Assembly (NCBI GenBank): GCA_963693285.1
Contig: OY848919.1
Location: 13,477,639-13,541,638, forward strand
DNA length: 64,000 nucleotides
From: Xestospongia muta
Taxonomy: Eukaryota > Porifera > Demospongiae > Haplosclerida > Petrosiidae
Direction of reading: 5' to 3'
Shown here: positions 1-11,354 of the stretch, piece after piece
Layout of the letters: the number at the start of each line of letters is the position of its first letter
Position numbering within the stretch: the stretch's first letter is position 1
Position numbers and translations under genes: made by a program
The notes under the pieces: model-generated
The model's database searches: none
What the model saw: only the letters and a program-made list of their open reading frames with translations
Told to the model about the DNA's origin: nothing

Positions 1-3000
1 AAGGTTATCGCCAGCTTAGATAGTGTATTGTTTCACAATGAAGAGGTTTTAGAGAATATTCTGTCACTATTACGTCATGATGATGTCATAATAGGTAATG
101 TAATATCATGTGACCTAACATGTGGTCATCATGTGACCTTATACAGTGGCATGTGGTGTCCAGATCATGACAAGTGTTGGGAAAGCATTGCACGAGAAGT
201 TTAACAATGTCGCAGGGTATGATATGTACGTGTATTATAAAATGTATATGTCCCTATATCACATATAGATGTCTTCAACCTATTCTAATTCAGTTATCAT
301 TAAAAGGAGAGGACCCAAAATTGGCAAAGTATTCCACAAAATGTCTTAATTCTGTCTTTAAAGAAAAACCAACTATTTTTCAAAGATTATGTGAGGTATG
401 GACTTTATTTATATTCATAGTGTTACCATGGTGATTATCACTGTAGTCATTAGTTGGTTGTCTTAACTTAGAACATCCAAAACTTGAGACAGTGCTAGTA
501 TCATTGTCTCAACTCTCTCAAAGTCAGCATCAAATATTTGAGAAAAGACGAAAAACAATTATTACTGAATTTGTTATTAAGAATATACTGGAACCGGTAA
601 GTGGGTGTGGCTACTGTTCTAAATATAGTGCTTTATAGGATGATGTCATAATGAGTAATGATGATAATGAGGAGGAGGAGGAGTTAAAAAATGATCCTGA
701 TATTGAGAGATGGTGTGATGATAAAGATGTATCGAGGGAGACGAGACTAAAGGTCAATAAATAGATATAATGGATTAATCATTATATTTACAAAATAATT
801 ATAATACATTATCTCTTTATTAGATTGCAACTATCAAGTTATTAGTGTCCTGGATTACAGGGTTTCCCCCAACAGAAACTACAGAGAGACAAAAACCAGC
901 TAAATCAGTTATGAAAGCACTTGGAAAAATATTAATGGATGATGGTGACCTACATCATACTAAATCAGTCAGGTACTCAGACTATAAATTTCATAATTCC
1001 ATTCCTGTTCTAGTACTCCTGAGAAATCCAGACTGAGACTAGCAGCAGCTTCTGGACTTCTCAAATTGGCTCGTCTACATGGCCTCAATGAGTTAATGTC
1101 ACTACAACAGTACATTTACCTTGCATTAACAGCACAAGTAAGATAGATACTTATTAATTATTTATTGATTAATTAATTAGAAGATACTCATTATTTATTT
1201 ATGACTTGTCTTGGTGTTTTAGGATTTATGCATTGAAGTTAGAGATAGTTTTTTAGCCAAACTATATAAAGGAATACGATATTTTGCCCTCCCACTTCAA
1301 TATATTGCCATATTGTGTTTAGCGATGGGGGTGGAGTCTCGTAAAGATGCAAAAATGAAGGTAATAATACATTATTATATATGTATTGATATATGTGTGG
1401 TATAGTTGAAGAAAATAATGTCAGCAACTATAGTAAGTAGACGAGAATTATATCGTCAGCATACTCAGCAATCTCAAGAGACTGCCCCTTCTTTATTACC
1501 AGAATATTCTTTACCTTACGTCATATACTTGATATCACACCATCCATCATTTAGTAGAACTGTCCCAGAGAAATTATGGATTTTTAGAGAGTAAGTAGTA
1601 CTAGAGAATATCTGTCCTTGTATATTGATGATCATATTATAGTTGTCTCTGGTTTTATTTGGAGAGTTTGATCAACAAAACTGATAATTTTGAATTTCTT
1701 AGTAAATTGTTGGAGACTATTAAATTAACTGTTGATGCAGAATATCCTGACGATATGGAAATTAATAAAGTGAGTGGGTGTGGTTTGTTACCATGGTAAC
1801 AATATTCCTTAGAATATATATGCAACATGTGATCTTGCTACTGGAATACTTGTTAGTATGGTGAGTATGTGTTGAGAAGCCACACCTATTTAATCAATTT
1901 CAGATTGGACGATCTGCTGTTGGAAATTTCCCTGGGAAGTTAGTTCTACCAAAACGTCTTTATCTCCCACGAAAAAAAGTGATTACTCCTATAATAATTA
2001 TAATTTGTAATTAATATTATTAATTATAGGGTGATGGAAATAATGACATGAAGTATTTACCACCAGACTTTATATTGTTTCCTGAAAAGGTAATAATCAT
2101 TACATTTACATCAGATTATTTTTTTAATGTAGCAATCAAAGACTGATCCACTATTAAAGGTTCCAACAACCACACCTCCCAAAAGGTACTTAATTATAAT
2201 TTACAATTAAATTATTAAGATATAATAGGGGTCGCCCCGCTAAAAGGAAAAAGATGGAGTCATTTAATGATAGCACTGCATCTCTTAATACCACAACAAT
2301 GGATGAACCCTCTGATATTGAGGTATAATTAATAATATTAATATAATTATTTCAATATTATTAATAGCTAACTCCCTCTCCTTCAAAACGAAAGGTTCAT
2401 ATTATTATATAATACAAGTATATATTTATAATGTATTATAGAAACCTGGTTCTGCTGTTAAGAAACAGACCTCATTGAAACAAACCAAATTACCATTCAA
2501 ATTAAAGCAGGTAATGTAATTCATGTGCATGATAATTTAGGGGCTACCTCATTCTATTATAGGCACCTGTCACTTCTACTCCTGTTACTATGGCAACTGG
2601 AAAACCACCAGCCAAAGGATCTAGAAGTACTAGACAGTAAGGATACTTATTTGTCCATTTATTTGTTTTATTCATCCATTTATTTACTTTATTCATCCAT
2701 TTATTTATTTTATTCATCCATTTATTTTATTCATCATTTATTTATTCATCCATTTATTTATTTTATTCATCCATTTATTTATTTTATTTATCTGTTTATT
2801 TATTTTATTCATCACTTTATTTATTTATTCATCCATTTATTTGTTTATTCATCCATTTATTTATTTATTCATTTAGGAGTGCTCGTAGACAGGTCCTCCA
2901 AAAAGTCCCAGAGGAAGAATATAATGATGAGAATAAAGATGACATCATTAATGATGAGTGGGCAGAACAAGACAGTCAAAATGATATTGATACAGCCGAG

Positions 3001-3401
3001 ACTGGAGAGGTACACTGTTCATAGAATTTATGCAGAATATTATAATAATTATTTTAGATTAAAGAGAATATCGAGGGGTCTCCTCCTCTGACTGATACAG
3101 AAGTATCCACTAGAAGAGTTAGTCCAAGAAAAAGGTAATAATCATGTGACTATCACACAATGTCACATGACGTGTTTAGACCAATAACAAATAAACCTGA
3201 CCCAGTTGAAGACATACCTTCAAGGAGTCCAGCAATAAAGAAATCAAGACAAGTAAATAACTTATATTATTATTACAGTCTATGTATATACTTTATAGGC
3301 CAGTACACTTGAGCCTATTTCAAAGGTATCCATACCATATATTAACATCTTCATGTATATCTACTTTGCTTTTATAGAAAAAAGTTCGCAGACGAAGATG
3401 A
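1..3401 (+). CDS. PDS5: Sister chromatid cohesion protein PDS5 homologue (5' end outside window)
   Basis: HEAT-repeat cohesin regulator that binds the kleisin subunit and controls cohesin release and sister chromatid cohesion in the nucleus. About 18 short exons can be joined. Recognisable blocks are the HEAT segments near 290-390 (QLSLKGEDPKLAKYSTKC) and 470-590 (LSQLSQSQHQIFEKRRK), the block at 1030-1140 (RLAAASGLLKLARLHGLN), and the conserved segment at 1420-1590 ending in SFSRTVPEKLWIFRE. The C-terminal part becomes low-complexity, acidic and basic, with an AT-hook-like GRPAKRKK near 2229-2252, as in vertebrate PDS5 tails. The last exon starts after the acceptor at 3377 and ends KKVRRRR-stop at 3401. 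The gene enters from the left edge, so the N-terminal HEAT repeats are missing. The intron at about 2640-2876 is almost entirely an ATTCATCCATTTATTT-type repeat. The assignment to PDS5 is strong; the exact paralogue (A or B) cannot be decided and probably predates that split. Confidence 0.9.
2648..2875 (+). repeat. Intronic minisatellite of TTCATCCATTTATTTAT-type units
   Basis: Imperfect 16-20 bp units built from ATTCATCCATTTATTT fill the PDS5 intron from just after the donor to the acceptor TTTAG at about 2871-2875. The pyrimidine-rich repeat itself supplies the polypyrimidine tract. The open frame running through it is spurious. Confidence 0.85.
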
Positions 3402-4200
3402 CATTTATTTCTTTCATATTATACATATACACACATATACACATGTAATTGCTAATGCGTTATATTAATCTCTCATCGAACACAATTCATCCATCATACA
3501 TTATTGAGTCAGCCCCCATATTTTATCATGATAAATGTTATATTAATCATGGGTGAACTACATATTTCTTTGTTGTTAAAATCTGTCATATGGGAGGGTA
3601 TCTGAGCATGTACATGTATTGTTGTGTACTAAAGTAGGCAAAATTAAAGGGGCAATTAAAGCAGGAATTAAAACATTACTCCTTTAATTTCTCTTGCTTA
3701 ATCTATCTGTTATTTTTCCTTTAATTTCTCTTTGTGTTAATTCTAAAAAACAATCCCCTTTGTTCTATTGTACTTTATATTTATATGTCCTAGTAAAATA
3801 TAATTGTCTGTTTATTGACACATTTTAACAACATTTTAGATCAGAAACAAAAAAGAGTAAAGTAATTTAATGATTTGACCCAATTCTCAATTTTTAAAAA
3901 AGGCCATGAATTATATAGTCTGTGGTTTGAATTAAAAGTGGCCCAAGATAATAAGTAACTAAATGACTTCGATTTTTATGAAGTTAGCTATATAGGTCCT
4001 TCTCAAATGAGTAATGAACAGTTAACAAGTATGAACTAGTTAAACAAGTATACATCCATAACCTTCTTGCTCTGGCTCACTTCACTACCTGTTCTACATT
4101 TTCCTAACAGTCTATTTTCACCAAATCTGAATAAATCATGTTATGAGAAGTGTTAATATGGTATAAATGGTAATAATGATTTTGCACCTTTCATATTAGT
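3402..4200. other. Intergenic stretch, no gene seen
   Basis: AT-rich sequence between the PDS5 stop and the DEP-domain gene. It contains PDS5 3' UTR and, toward the right end, the presumed promoter of the next gene. No open frame with recognisable similarity and no structured RNA was noticed. Confidence 0.6.
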
Positions 4201-4230
4201 GTGATAGCAACATCTTCAGTGAAGATACCA

Positions 4231-5335
4231 ATGGCTGACACACTTCATCAGATTATATTGGAGTCTTCTAGTGGTACTATTACTGGTTGTAGTGATCACA
4301 GTACTACAACTTTAACTTCACAAGTCATCAATAATGTTGGACCAGTCCTGAGTCTACTAGTTGATCCAACAGTATCATTGACCGATTTAAAGGAGGAATC
4401 AAAACTTAAGAGAAAAAAAGCAGCAAGCAGTGAAGATATTCTTACGTCTCATAAGCAGACATATTTACGAGGGTGTTCCTCCATGGATGCTCTAAATGAT
4501 AGTTATAAACCACCTAGTGTGGTTGAGAGTGCTGTGGAGCTGTGGGAAGGCATTGTCTGTTATTTAAAGACTCACCTTCATCCTGGTCGCCGCAGACCCT
4601 CTTGGACATTACGTTCTTATCATGATTGTTTTTATGGTTCAGAAATAAGTGCTACTATTGCTTCATATATGAGGGAGACTTTGAGAGAAGATGCTCCAAT
4701 TCTTTCTGATATAAAGACCATCTGTTCAAAGCTTATTACATCAGGAGTTATAAAAAGTTTAAGAGAAGGACACGACTACTTCAGTGAGGCTTACCTCTAT
4801 CAATTCCCATCATCTCATAATGAAAAAAATCAGGTAAGCCATCACTGAATGCATTATTAATTAATGGCAATAATATCTATAATATTTAGGGGCATACTAC
4901 CACATTATCTCCTCATCAAAGGAGGTATTCCTTACATCCTGTTGGTAGAGAGACATTGAAACGGATGAGCAATGCTTGGCAAACATGTAGAAAACATTTA
5001 CATTTTCAACGAGGAAGGAGCAGGTCTCTAATATCAAGAGCGTCTTCTCCTGCAACAAAAAATGATCATCAAGAAAGAGCAACAACAGCTCAAAAATGGC
5101 ACCATTCTTCAAGGAAACCACCTATTCAAAACGTACGACATTATCAACAAGTTCATCATGAATATATAGATCACGAATTTCGAGGTCACGAATATAGAGA
5201 TCATGGATATTCTAATCATGTTTATAAAAGTTCATCATTTACAACTTTAACATCATATACAGTTGAAAGGACTGATGCTGGTAACAATAGTCAAGCCAAT
5301 AACAGTACTGAATGGATTGTATATGGTTTTGTTTA
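4231..5335 (+). CDS. DEP-domain protein with His/Tyr-rich C-terminus
   Basis: Two coding exons, 4231-4833 and 4890-5335, join in frame (about 349 residues). I chose ATG 4231 (MADTLHQI); an upstream in-frame GTG at 4201 follows an AG, so a further 5' exon is possible. A DEP domain lies at roughly residues 103-200: ELWEGIVCYL, then RRPSWTLRSYHDCFYGSE and a helical segment ending YLYQF. This matches the W..I...L / RR...L+.Y..CF.GSE pattern seen in the DEPDC1/4/7 group. DEP domains usually mediate membrane or protein docking, so an adaptor role is inferred. The second exon is basic (RSRSLISRASSPATK) and carries short repeats of HEY/HEF/HGY separated by 2-3 residues. No RhoGAP or other enzymatic domain was seen. 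A poly(A) signal AATAAA lies at 5388-5393. Confidence 0.62.
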
Positions 5336-5387
5336 AAATACATTAATACAGTCATTACTGTAGTTGAGTTGTTGTCTCATTTTGAAT

Positions 5388-5393
5388 AATAAA
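5388..5393 (+). promoter_or_regulatory. Poly(A) signal AATAAA of the DEP-domain gene
   Basis: Canonical hexamer 53 bp after the stop codon at 5335. It lies in the 237 bp gap before the convergent RAD54B stop. Confidence 0.6.
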
Positions 5394-5572
5394 AGTGATA
5401 TTATTTAATGCACTAAGTAATACTTCATCCTATTAAAAGAACATCAAGACATTATAACAATAATTTAGTTAATACTTTAATATTCTCCAAGCTAAATGGT
5501 GATGACAAATGCTTCCATTGTTTCAATTGATCAATTGAGAGGTTTTTAACCTATAAAGGAGTTAACATAATC

Positions 5573-8500
5573 TTAATACAATCTTCTTACTGGTTTAGTG
5601 AACTGTCTTCCTAATGAACAGGTTCTTGACTCATTTAAATCAGGTACAATTTCATCTTGCTCCTGTAATTAAAATCGATAATTATAGTCCAATTATATCA
5701 CATACCAATTCTTCTTGATGACAATGACAATTTAATTGATCATGTGTTATGCAATTACTAGTTGTATCTAATGAGAAGAGATCCTATAATCTATTATAAA
5801 TCAAATGAGTCTTGTTATTATTATCTTAACTCGTAATTCTTCTAATGAGAACTGTACATGCCCAGAACTCGAATGACTGGTTTTACCAGTTTGTTCAACG
5901 ACGCCACTAAGACCTTGTTTACTGACTTGACGTTGAAATATCTTCTCTTCAATAGTCCCCTGTAAACATGTAATTAAAACCACACCCACTCTATGTTTTA
6001 CTAACTGTTGTTAAGAGTCTATATATGTGAACTTTTCCTACTTGTCCATCTCTCCATACTCGAGCCATTGCCTTATAAGGAATATGGACACCATATTTGT
6101 TATTTGTTGCTAATTACTTGTAAGTCATTAGCAGGATTCCAGTCAATATCGTATAAAACAAGTCGTGAGGCACCAACTAAATTTAACCCTAAACCACCAG
6201 CTTTACTACTTAATAGAAACACAACTAGATACAATATGACATCATTATTACATCATTGTTAATGATACCTACAATCTTTGCATTGTTTATTGTTAAATCT
6301 GTCAACAATATTTTGTCTTTTAGTGGAAGGTGTCTGGCCGTCAAGACGTAAGAATTGGTAACGAAAAGTGTTACATAATATCTCCAATATATCTAATGTC
6401 TAAACAAGGCAAATCAACAATGTCATTAAGAGGTTTCTTTACTTGAGTATAATTTGACACAACAACAATCTTCTCTCTTGTGTAAGAGCTGACTTGTTCT
6501 AACATGGCTGCTAAAACACATAGCTTTCCAGATTGTTCTACCCAACAGTGATCAGTAGAGTATCCATCAGGGAACTCTCTTAGAATCCCATCATACAATG
6601 ATGACTAAAACAAAATATCATAGATAAAGGAATGAGCGTAAGTAAGGATTGAGACCATGACCATTGGCACTCTGGTCCATTGCTGTATTATTTATACCAC
6701 CAGTGTCTTATAATAGTCCACATGGGAACAGTATTTATAAGTGTCTACCTGATTAGTATCATCAGAGTTCTTGGCTGCAGTATATATTAACGATGGTGAA
6801 TTACAGAGTTTCTTTAGTGCATTAATGCACACAAGATGAGGACTGGACTCAGACACATGATGAGTTAGACATGACTGCAAGACTCGTGAAGACAACAGTG
6901 TTCTATATAGTGTTAGTTGGAGTGAAGATGGCCGACAAAAGATGATGTTCTCAACTACAAAATTAAAAGATATGGAATTAATAAACAGTTTGAAATACCT
7001 TTTGGTGGTAAATATTTGTTATTAATTTCTTGTGTTCTTCTCAAGCAAAATAAACTTGTAAGTCGTGTTAACTAATAAAAAGTCAATGATGTAACAAACT
7101 TACTTGCACCCACTTACTTCTTCACTTCTCTTTCTACCTATCTCTTTCTCTTCAGCTGTAGCTCCAATTTGACGAGACTGAACAATAGGTTCCTCATAAA
7201 TCTTACGAAATCCTGACTGAGACCCTATTTAATAGTCACATGACATTCATGTGATAATTCTGAGATGATTTACCAAGTAGTCCAGGATTACAAAAATCGA
7301 CAATAGAATAAAATTCCATTAAATCATTCTAATATTAAAGAAATAATATAATATGCCAAATATAGGGAACATACTTGTATTGGTGTGCCACTTAGTACTA
7401 TTCTTTTCATTGTAGGCAAACTTGATAGAACCTGTTATATTGTTAGTTAATGAATTATTGAGTCTAGAGTCTCACTGATGATGTTTTAATGTTAGAATTT
7501 TTAAGTCGATGACCTTCATCACATATAACAATGTCAAACTTAACTTTTGAAAGGTCAGAGTAACATTTTATGAATAATTCATAACTTATTAATAATACAG
7601 GATAGACTGGAGACTTGACATACTCCTGTCATTAAGTGATAATAATATGTATTATAATAGAATAAAACCTCTGGACGATTATCAGTAGAAGCTGTGAATA
7701 CATTAAGTCTTTCAAATCCTAACCACTTTTGAAATTCCTTTTGCCAATTCTAAATTTAATATGATACAATTTATAAATAATCTATTCTTACTTTAACTAA
7801 ACTCCCAGGAGTAATAATAACTGCTCTTTTAATAATTGGTTTGCCACCATAGGGGCCTTGTTTTAATAATGTCCTAATGATATTATCTATAGCCCCTTAA
7901 TATTGTATATTAACTTACCACACTAATGATATACATTGTAAACTTTTACCTAAACCCATTTCATCTCTATAATATACTTATTAGATATTATAATGGTTCA
8001 GTTACTTACGCTAATATAGCACCAAATCCTGAATATTCCTTCATCCCCATAATACACTCATATAAAAAGACCACACCTTCTCGTTGATGTGGTCGGAGAT
8101 GAGTTGATAGTCGTGGGTCTACTACAACATCTACTAATGGTAGACCTTGTGTGTTGTATTGTAACTAACAATATACAACTAAATGTATTGAGGTACTATG
8201 TACATTTATACCTGATGTTTCTGACTAGGTTTAGGCATAACAAGAGCATTAGAAGATGTGGGATCAAATCGAGGTTGATATACTGAAGAATGAAACTTCA
8301 TATAGATATAAATTATGTTATACCAATGAAGGAACTTACTCGTTGTTCAAGAGAAATAGAGTTGCTTTTATTGCTTGATTTTAATGGGTTTTGAAATGCT
8401 TTAGATGCTGATGATTTCATGGCAGGACCACTAGGAGTAGCAGTGGAGGAGGGACTGATAAAGCAACGTCCAGATTGCCACTCCTCTTCACTAACCATAC

Positions 8501-9866
8501 CCATTACCTAATGATACATATACTCTCATTATCATTGGTTTATTCCATATAAGGAACTAGTATATATCATCATATGCTCACTTCAATTTCTTTTCCTCCA
8601 ATAAAGAGGGAACTTCCCTCAATAAGGGAAGAGAGTTCAGAACTCTTATATCCTGTTGCATGACCAATACTGTATATTGTATAAAAACTTTATAGTAAAT
8701 TAAGACTTACTCTTTCCCTTCCATATCTTTTAATATGACAGTTCTTCCTTTAGTGACTAAGACTGCTAGATGTATAAAGGAAACGAAACGTGTAATATTG
8801 TGAGCTTATATAATTCATGTGATAGTCAATGACAAAAGTTACTATCTAATAAGATATCTAAATTAATGATTGTATTTACCATCTCCTTCCCAAGTTTTGT
8901 GTTTCTTTTTGGACAACTTACACCTTTTGATGATATTTAATGAAGTACTTATTATTCTTATTAATAGAACTGACCACATGACTTTGTAATAATGACATGT
9001 CTCCTTGTCTCTCTCTTGTTCTCTCTCCTCATGTACTCCATCATTTCTAATAGAACTTGAGCTGTCAGAAATGACTGGAGATACAAAGGACTTCTTTTGA
9101 GGAAGAGAGAACTTTGATGTTTTCTGTCTTATAGCAGCCACTACTGGCCATCTTTCTTGTTCCAATGGAACAGACAATATGTCAGTATCTATATGTTTAT
9201 TCTTTTCTTGAGGCAAAGTAGGTTGTAATGAAACTGGTTTAGCAGGTTTAACTGGTTTTGAATGTTGACGAATTGATTGTAAGGCACATTTTAATGAAGT
9301 AGACTGAGAAGATTCCATTATACTCTCTTCAGTAACCTAATGTAGAAACATTTAAATCACTATACATGTAAAAGTACATATAAGTACATACATGTATGTG
9401 TACTTACATAACATTACATAATACACATTATACTATACATTATCAATACTATATAGTACATGTACTTTTAACACCCTTTAACACTTTGTTATAATAAGAA
9501 TAGCTAGCAGGTTATTCAAATTGACCACACCCATAGGTTGACGACCACCCATCACTGACACAGAATTGACAGTCCTGGTTGCCTGTCGAATTGTTCAGTT
9601 AGACCTAGACAGACCACTTTGCTTAAAGAAGCTTGACTACAGCTGTATCTAATGAATTCAGTATTTTACTAACAGCATATAGTGTAATCTATTGTGATAT
9701 AACAATGAGCAGGGCTACATATAGAACCAGCCATATGGTAGCACATGGGCACTGGTCTTACATTCAATGCTTCGGTAGTTATAGAGTCTTTTTCTTTAAC
9801 CCATGGTGTAGCAAAACGTGGTTTCTTTGCTTTAGAGAGAACAGAAGGAGCTGATGATCGTCGCAT
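5573..9866 (-). CDS. RAD54B: RAD54B-like SNF2 family DNA translocase
   Basis: SWI2/SNF2 ATPase that remodels RAD51-DNA filaments in homologous recombination. About 20 small exons. Exon 1 (9866-9762) begins [18 protein letters not shown], closely like the vertebrate RAD54B N-terminus (MRR.AAPS), which fixes the start. Exon 2 begins [11 protein letters not shown]. Next come the RAD54B-specific [11 protein letters not shown] block (near 8890-8920) and EEWQSGRCF (near 8480). ATPase motifs: Walker [14 protein letters not shown] near 7920-7975 and the DEAH-like CDEGHRLKN near 7500-7530. The helicase C lobe includes [13 protein letters not shown] near 6130-6160, ARVWRDGQ near 6050, and [18 protein letters not shown] near 5910-5955. 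The C-terminal exons read [15 protein letters not shown] and then [15 protein letters not shown], ending at 5573. All motifs look intact. It converges on the DEP-domain gene. Confidence 0.95.
9337..9761. other. First intron of RAD54B, with short TACATGTA-rich repeats
   Basis: Stretch between RAD54B exon 1 (ends 9762) and exon 2. Around 9355-9440 it has repeated ACATGTA/AGTACATA words forming small inverted repeats. Nothing else was recognised. Confidence 0.55.
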
Positions 9867-9982
9867 TGAAAGCAGCTGACTTTTGTAAATTAATTAATAT
9901 TAATTAGTGATAGACTTAAATAATTATTATTATTATGAATAATCAATTGTTATTAAAATTTATTGTAAAAAGACAAAAATAT

Positions 9983-11288
9983 CTATTTATTTTCTCTTAA
10001 TTCTTTAGCAACATCAAATGCTATTTGTTTCTCTCCTACTTGAGGCATACACAAAGCTACCAGCAACACTTGCCAGTTATCAGGTTTAGGGATCTGCCGT
10101 TTCCACTCGTCAAATGCTTTCATAATACGATTCATATCACTACGACCGGTGCAACTAATACTACCTATAACACCACGAGATAAACCTAGTTCACTTGCTA
10201 TAGGCTTCCATTTATTCGGTACTCGATAGCCAACTTTTTCCATCAGCTCATCAAGTTCAGTTTGATAAGACAGATCTTTAAACTCCTCTGAGAAAAAGAT
10301 GAAATATTTAACTATATTAGTTCAATACCAGTTACATGAACTTACCATTATAGCTTGCTATCTTATCTTTTAATGTCTTTCTTCTCTCTTCCATCTGAAC
10401 CGCCATAATACGTAGACCAACACCAGGTGCTTTCAAAGATGTCAAGACAGTTGACCAAAGGAAAGGATGATTTTTATCTGCTTTAGCCTCCCAACTATCA
10501 AAAAGTTCACGACAACATTCCAATGGCATATTATTATTATTAGCGGCTATAGACTCAAGTTCTCCCATTTGAAATCCTAATTTCACACCAAACTATATAC
10601 AATATATGAACTTAAATATTTCCAATATTATAATACTAACCTGTTCCCATTTTTGACCGAGTTCAATTGCTATAATATTTAATAGCTCCTTCTTATCAGG
10701 TTTTGTATCTGCATCTAATATAAATAAATACATTATATATTCCATGATACTACTGCTGGCACAAACCTTTCATTACTTCATCATCAGCTGCAGGTTCTAA
10801 ATCAATTACATTGGCTATTTTTAAATATTATAGTATATTATATAACACAGATAACATACTTGGTTGAGTATCTTTTGATTCAATTAACTCCTGAGGAACT
10901 TGTCCGCCATTTTTCTCTATAAATGATACAATGACATACACATAAAGCAATAAAGGTATATTATACCTAATTTTTTTATTAGCTTAGTGGCTATATCATG
11001 TAGACCAACTTTCCACAGTGATTTCACTATAGAAACAAATGTTTCTTTTGACTTTTTAGGATTTTCAAGAGAAGGCAGTAATGGATATAAAATTTTATTT
11101 GCCCTTTCATATGGAGGATTACGTTCATCCTGAATATTAATTAGAACCTTTCTATCTATTAATCCTTCAGAGAGAAGACGGTTTGCAAAAGGTGTTATTA
11201 CTTGATTTTCTACAAGTGAGTCAGCCAAATCAGCTAGTTGAGATTCAAATGCCTTAAGTTCATAATTAGGAGTTTTTTGTTCAGCCAT
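9983..11288 (-). CDS. Death-fold adaptor: CARD followed by two death domains
   Basis: Six exons (about 11288-10967, 10918-10862, 10817-10766, 10716-10642, 10594-10346, 10288-9983). ATG 11288 starts MAEQKTPNYELKAF. Residues ~10-105 fit a CARD: LVENQVITPFANRLLSEGLI, then ERANKILYPLLPSL, and KETFVSIVKSLWKVGLHDIA. After an acidic linker, a death domain (KWEQFGVKLGFQMGELESIA ... CCRELFDSWEAKA) is followed by a second one (KWKPIASELGLSRGVIGSI ... WQVLLVALCMPQVG). It ends KELRENK at 9983. No protease, kinase, NACHT or membrane segment is visible, so this would be a cytosolic adaptor for homotypic death-fold assembly in apoptosis or innate immunity. That role is inferred from the domains. I know of no named orthologue. 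The CARD call is weaker than the death-domain calls. Confidence 0.72.
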
Positions 11289-11354
11289 TATTGAAGACCA
11301 TAGCCCCGCCCATCATACACCCACAAATATGAATAAAATTTTTAGTAGTGAATA

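Noticed and set aside
5801..6598. Separate small genes on either strand within 5.8-6.6 kb
   Set aside because: The minus-strand frames are RAD54B exons ([20 protein letters not shown]-type and VVVSNYTQ blocks) and the plus-strand ones are their shadows.
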